From contig JANAVB010009598.1 of assembly GCA_029216955.1 (NCBI GenBank), forward strand, positions 23,866,322 through 23,930,321: a stretch of DNA of 64,000 bases. The letters run 5' to 3'. The stretch comes from Iris pallida (Eukaryota; Streptophyta; Magnoliopsida; Asparagales; Iridaceae). A program made the translations under genes and the position numbers. Below are positions 62,301 to 64,000 of the stretch, in pieces (the stretch's first letter is position 1; every line of letters starts with the position of its first letter). The notes below the pieces were generated by a model, which was not told the origin of the DNA, ran no database searches, and was given only the letters and a program-made list of their open reading frames with translations.

Positions 62301-63570
62301 ATATCATCAGAAAGGCGGCTAAAGTCGCTTTCAGATCTAAAGCAATCAGATTCTGACAGAAGTAATTATGAACTCTGGAGGTGGGCCTCCCCTCGGCATC
62401 CACTGAGAGAGCAGATACCCCCGCTTCGGCAATCATATCATCTAATTCATTAGCAGTATATGCCTGGCGTGCAGTGAAGTGAACCTTCTCTGGCATCGAT
62501 GGACGCTTTGTGAAAATATAATCCGTCCAGGCCTTGACGTATGGCGAAGCCTGCGCCCCATCCAGGCGCATGCATACTTGGTAGTGGCAAAATAACTCCT
62601 TATATACATCCATCATCTCGGGATGCTTGTTCTCCAATACCAAGAATTCCTTCTTACAAGGGGTATGTTCCTCATATGGTACGTCTCCATACGGCAGCTT
62701 CGAGATGGCACGCATCTCATGAAGGGCCAAATCTATTTCTCCACAAGGGGTAAAGAACATCCCGGTATGGTGGTTAAGTAACTCCAACAAAGCTATGAAT
62801 AGAGGTCGATTGATCTCTAACCTATACTCGGTGGCCCTAATGGCATGACAAGGCCCATACCTATCAAATCCTTCTTGAACCTACCTATCGTCCATTGAGT
62901 TAGCTCACTCCACTCCAACTTGGGATAAATCTAACCTGCGACACGGAAGGTATCTTTCAGATAGGTATGGCCTGTGGCCAGTAGCCTATTGGAAAAAAGA
63001 GGGGCTCAGAACAGATGTACTTTAATGGTAAAATCAACAAGCAGATGACCCGGGAGTAATACCCGCAGCGTAGCTGATGGACCTTCGGGTACATTCTTGA
63101 AGGAGTTCCTCTGATTAAAACACCCTTCCACTTTGATATGACCGATCATCAAACCCCCTTGCTTCGAGGTCAGTTCCCACTTCATGAAACGCTTCTCAGC
63201 CAAATAAGAGAAAGTCAAGAGCGAAAGGTGGCGGTTGACGGAAGAAACGTACAGAGGAATACCGTAGTGCTCGAAATACCAATTTTCGGTTATCTCCAAT
63301 AGCTTGGTATTTTCTAGGACCAACTGATCACCAAAAAGAAACAGAGGTTTCAGCATCTTGACAGCATCAAACGGAAGAGACAGCTTATCTCGATCTATCA
63401 TACGATAAAAGTATGTGGGCTGTTGATCCCGAATTATTGCTAATCAACCTCTCGATTGACCATAGGCAATCGACTGTTCGATAGAGTGAGTGAGTGTCTC
63501 GTCAACGTCTTTGCCTACGAAACAGCCCGTTAATGCAAAGTGAATGTCCTCGAAGAGAGACAAGGACACA
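59336..63570 (-). pseudogene. Antisense plant-mobile-domain gene of element F
   Basis: It reads right to left. A first recognisable exon, from about 63570, runs in frame through TGA near 63446 to MIDRDKLSLPFD and GIPLYVSSVNRHLSLLTF. The plant mobile domain core follows after frameshifts near 63000 and 62830 (FFTPCGEIDLALHEMRAI, LPYGDVPYEEHTP, WLRRAVVPGGSGP) and continues past a shift near 61940 (LPIYNGFLADEELVDSNL, AFHWLQSIRPSHLVYQNQ, RAWRYYNTGGTGVEF). A likely intron (61140-61217) separates it from an acidic Ser/Glu-rich stretch and a C-terminal coiled coil (about 60085-59336, Leu/Glu/Gln/Ala-rich). Several in-frame stops show decay. Plant mobile domain proteins occur in Tat elements and in host genes. 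The role in transposition is unknown. Confidence 0.78.
61140..61217 (-). other. Likely intron in the antisense gene of F
   Basis: On the minus strand GTAAGCC opens at 61217 and a T-rich segment ends TTGTGTAG at 61140, 78 bases in all. Joining the flanks keeps one frame: SPVGSSLR before and SGPTWLERLRELSEEP after. An intron in the antisense orientation means that the gene is meant to be transcribed from the minus strand on its own. Splicing is inferred from frame and splice signals only. Confidence 0.55.
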
Positions 63571-64000
63571 AGAACTACACATAAACAAAAATGTGTCAGA
63601 AAAATAAAATAAAAGAAATACGCCAAAAAAAGAAGGTATCTAGGTGGCCCTTGCATGGAACATCTGTGCAGGCACTAACAAAGTATACCACACATTGGCT
63701 AAACATACGTCCGTGTAGGTATAGAAGATGTTCGGCGTCGACATTGACTGTATGAAGCTTCGGCGTCTAGTCGATACTTTGTAAAAAGTAACAACTATGC
63801 GTGTCAGTCGACAGAACTTTAGCACATCTTCGGAATACTACCTCGTAGAGCGGTGTCTATGCGCATCAGCAAAAAAAGCATCAACATATCTTCGGGACGA
63901 CACTCCTAAGATTCGATGCTCATATGCATCAGCAAACCAAGACGTTAATAACAAAAATACATCTACCAGCAACGGATGGCCGCACATCCCCTACAATAGG
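63571..64000. other. Upstream part of the antisense gene of F
   Basis: On the minus strand an acceptor-like TTTATGTGTAG near 63575 suggests an intron upstream of the first visible exon. Beyond it are loosely repeated words (CTGATGCATATGAGCATC, CTGATGCGCATAGACACC, CGAAGATATG) and no clear ORF. The first exon and promoter of this gene, comparable with those of D, should lie to the right of the window. Confidence 0.4.

Larger units (their letters stand above)
57464..64000 (+). mobile_element. Tat-type element F, right part
   Basis: Integrase (plus), a short-word tandem array (58692-59145), then a long antisense gene (59336 to about 63570, minus) and its upstream region to the window end. The 3' LTR of F is not reached. 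The order pol, variable tandem repeats, antisense ORF, LTR is known in the Tat lineage. Confidence 0.8.

Overview
The window is a plant nuclear heterochromatin segment made almost entirely of nested LTR retrotransposons. I found no host gene, rRNA or tRNA gene. The evidence for a plant is Tekay-type Ty3/gypsy chromoviruses with C-terminal chromodomains, a Tat-type Ty3/gypsy element with a second (archaeal-type) RNase H and an antisense plant-mobile-domain ORF, a SIRE-like Ty1/copia element primed by initiator tRNA-Met, and long LTRs (1 to 4.3 kb). This fits a large-genome seed plant. The species cannot be told from the sequence.

Layout (letters are mine). G, 1-3250: the 3' end of a Tekay-type element with a 3.2 kb LTR, inserted in D. 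D, 3251-4760: the 3' end of a Tat-like element (start of an antisense ORF with its own TATA box, polypurine tract, LTR), inserted in the 5' LTR of A. A, 4761-24946: a Tekay-type gag-pol element whose protease is split by B. B, 7646-17979: a gag-only element (TR-GAG type) with 4.3 kb LTRs and a near-perfect target duplication. A itself sits about five bases inside the LTR of C (24947-29098). C lies next to sequence that I group with H, a reverse-oriented LTR in pieces at 29099-29579 (tentative), 38591-40740 and 43280-43764. H is split by the complete copia element I (29580-38590) and by a solo LTR J (40741-43279). F is the oldest host: a Tat-type element at 43765-46361 and 57464-64000, interrupted by H and by E. 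E, 46362-57463, is a complete Tekay-type element with a perfect GGGAT target duplication.

The LTR pairs give a consistent relative age. B differs at 11 sites in the first 635 bp of its LTRs and E at about 10 in 540 bp (both just under 2%). The A and I pairs differ by about 5-6% in the stretches I compared. All coding regions carry stops or frameshifts. Many stops are Gln or Trp codons lost by C-to-T or G-to-A transitions, as expected for methylated silent DNA. E is the least damaged: its gag-pol frame is continuous apart from four such stops.

The most interesting points are the gag-only element B, the antisense genes of D and F (own promoter, shared TTTTACGC motif cluster, likely introns), a likely spliceosomal intron in the pol gene of A, and the family-specific tandem arrays carried inside nearly every LTR.
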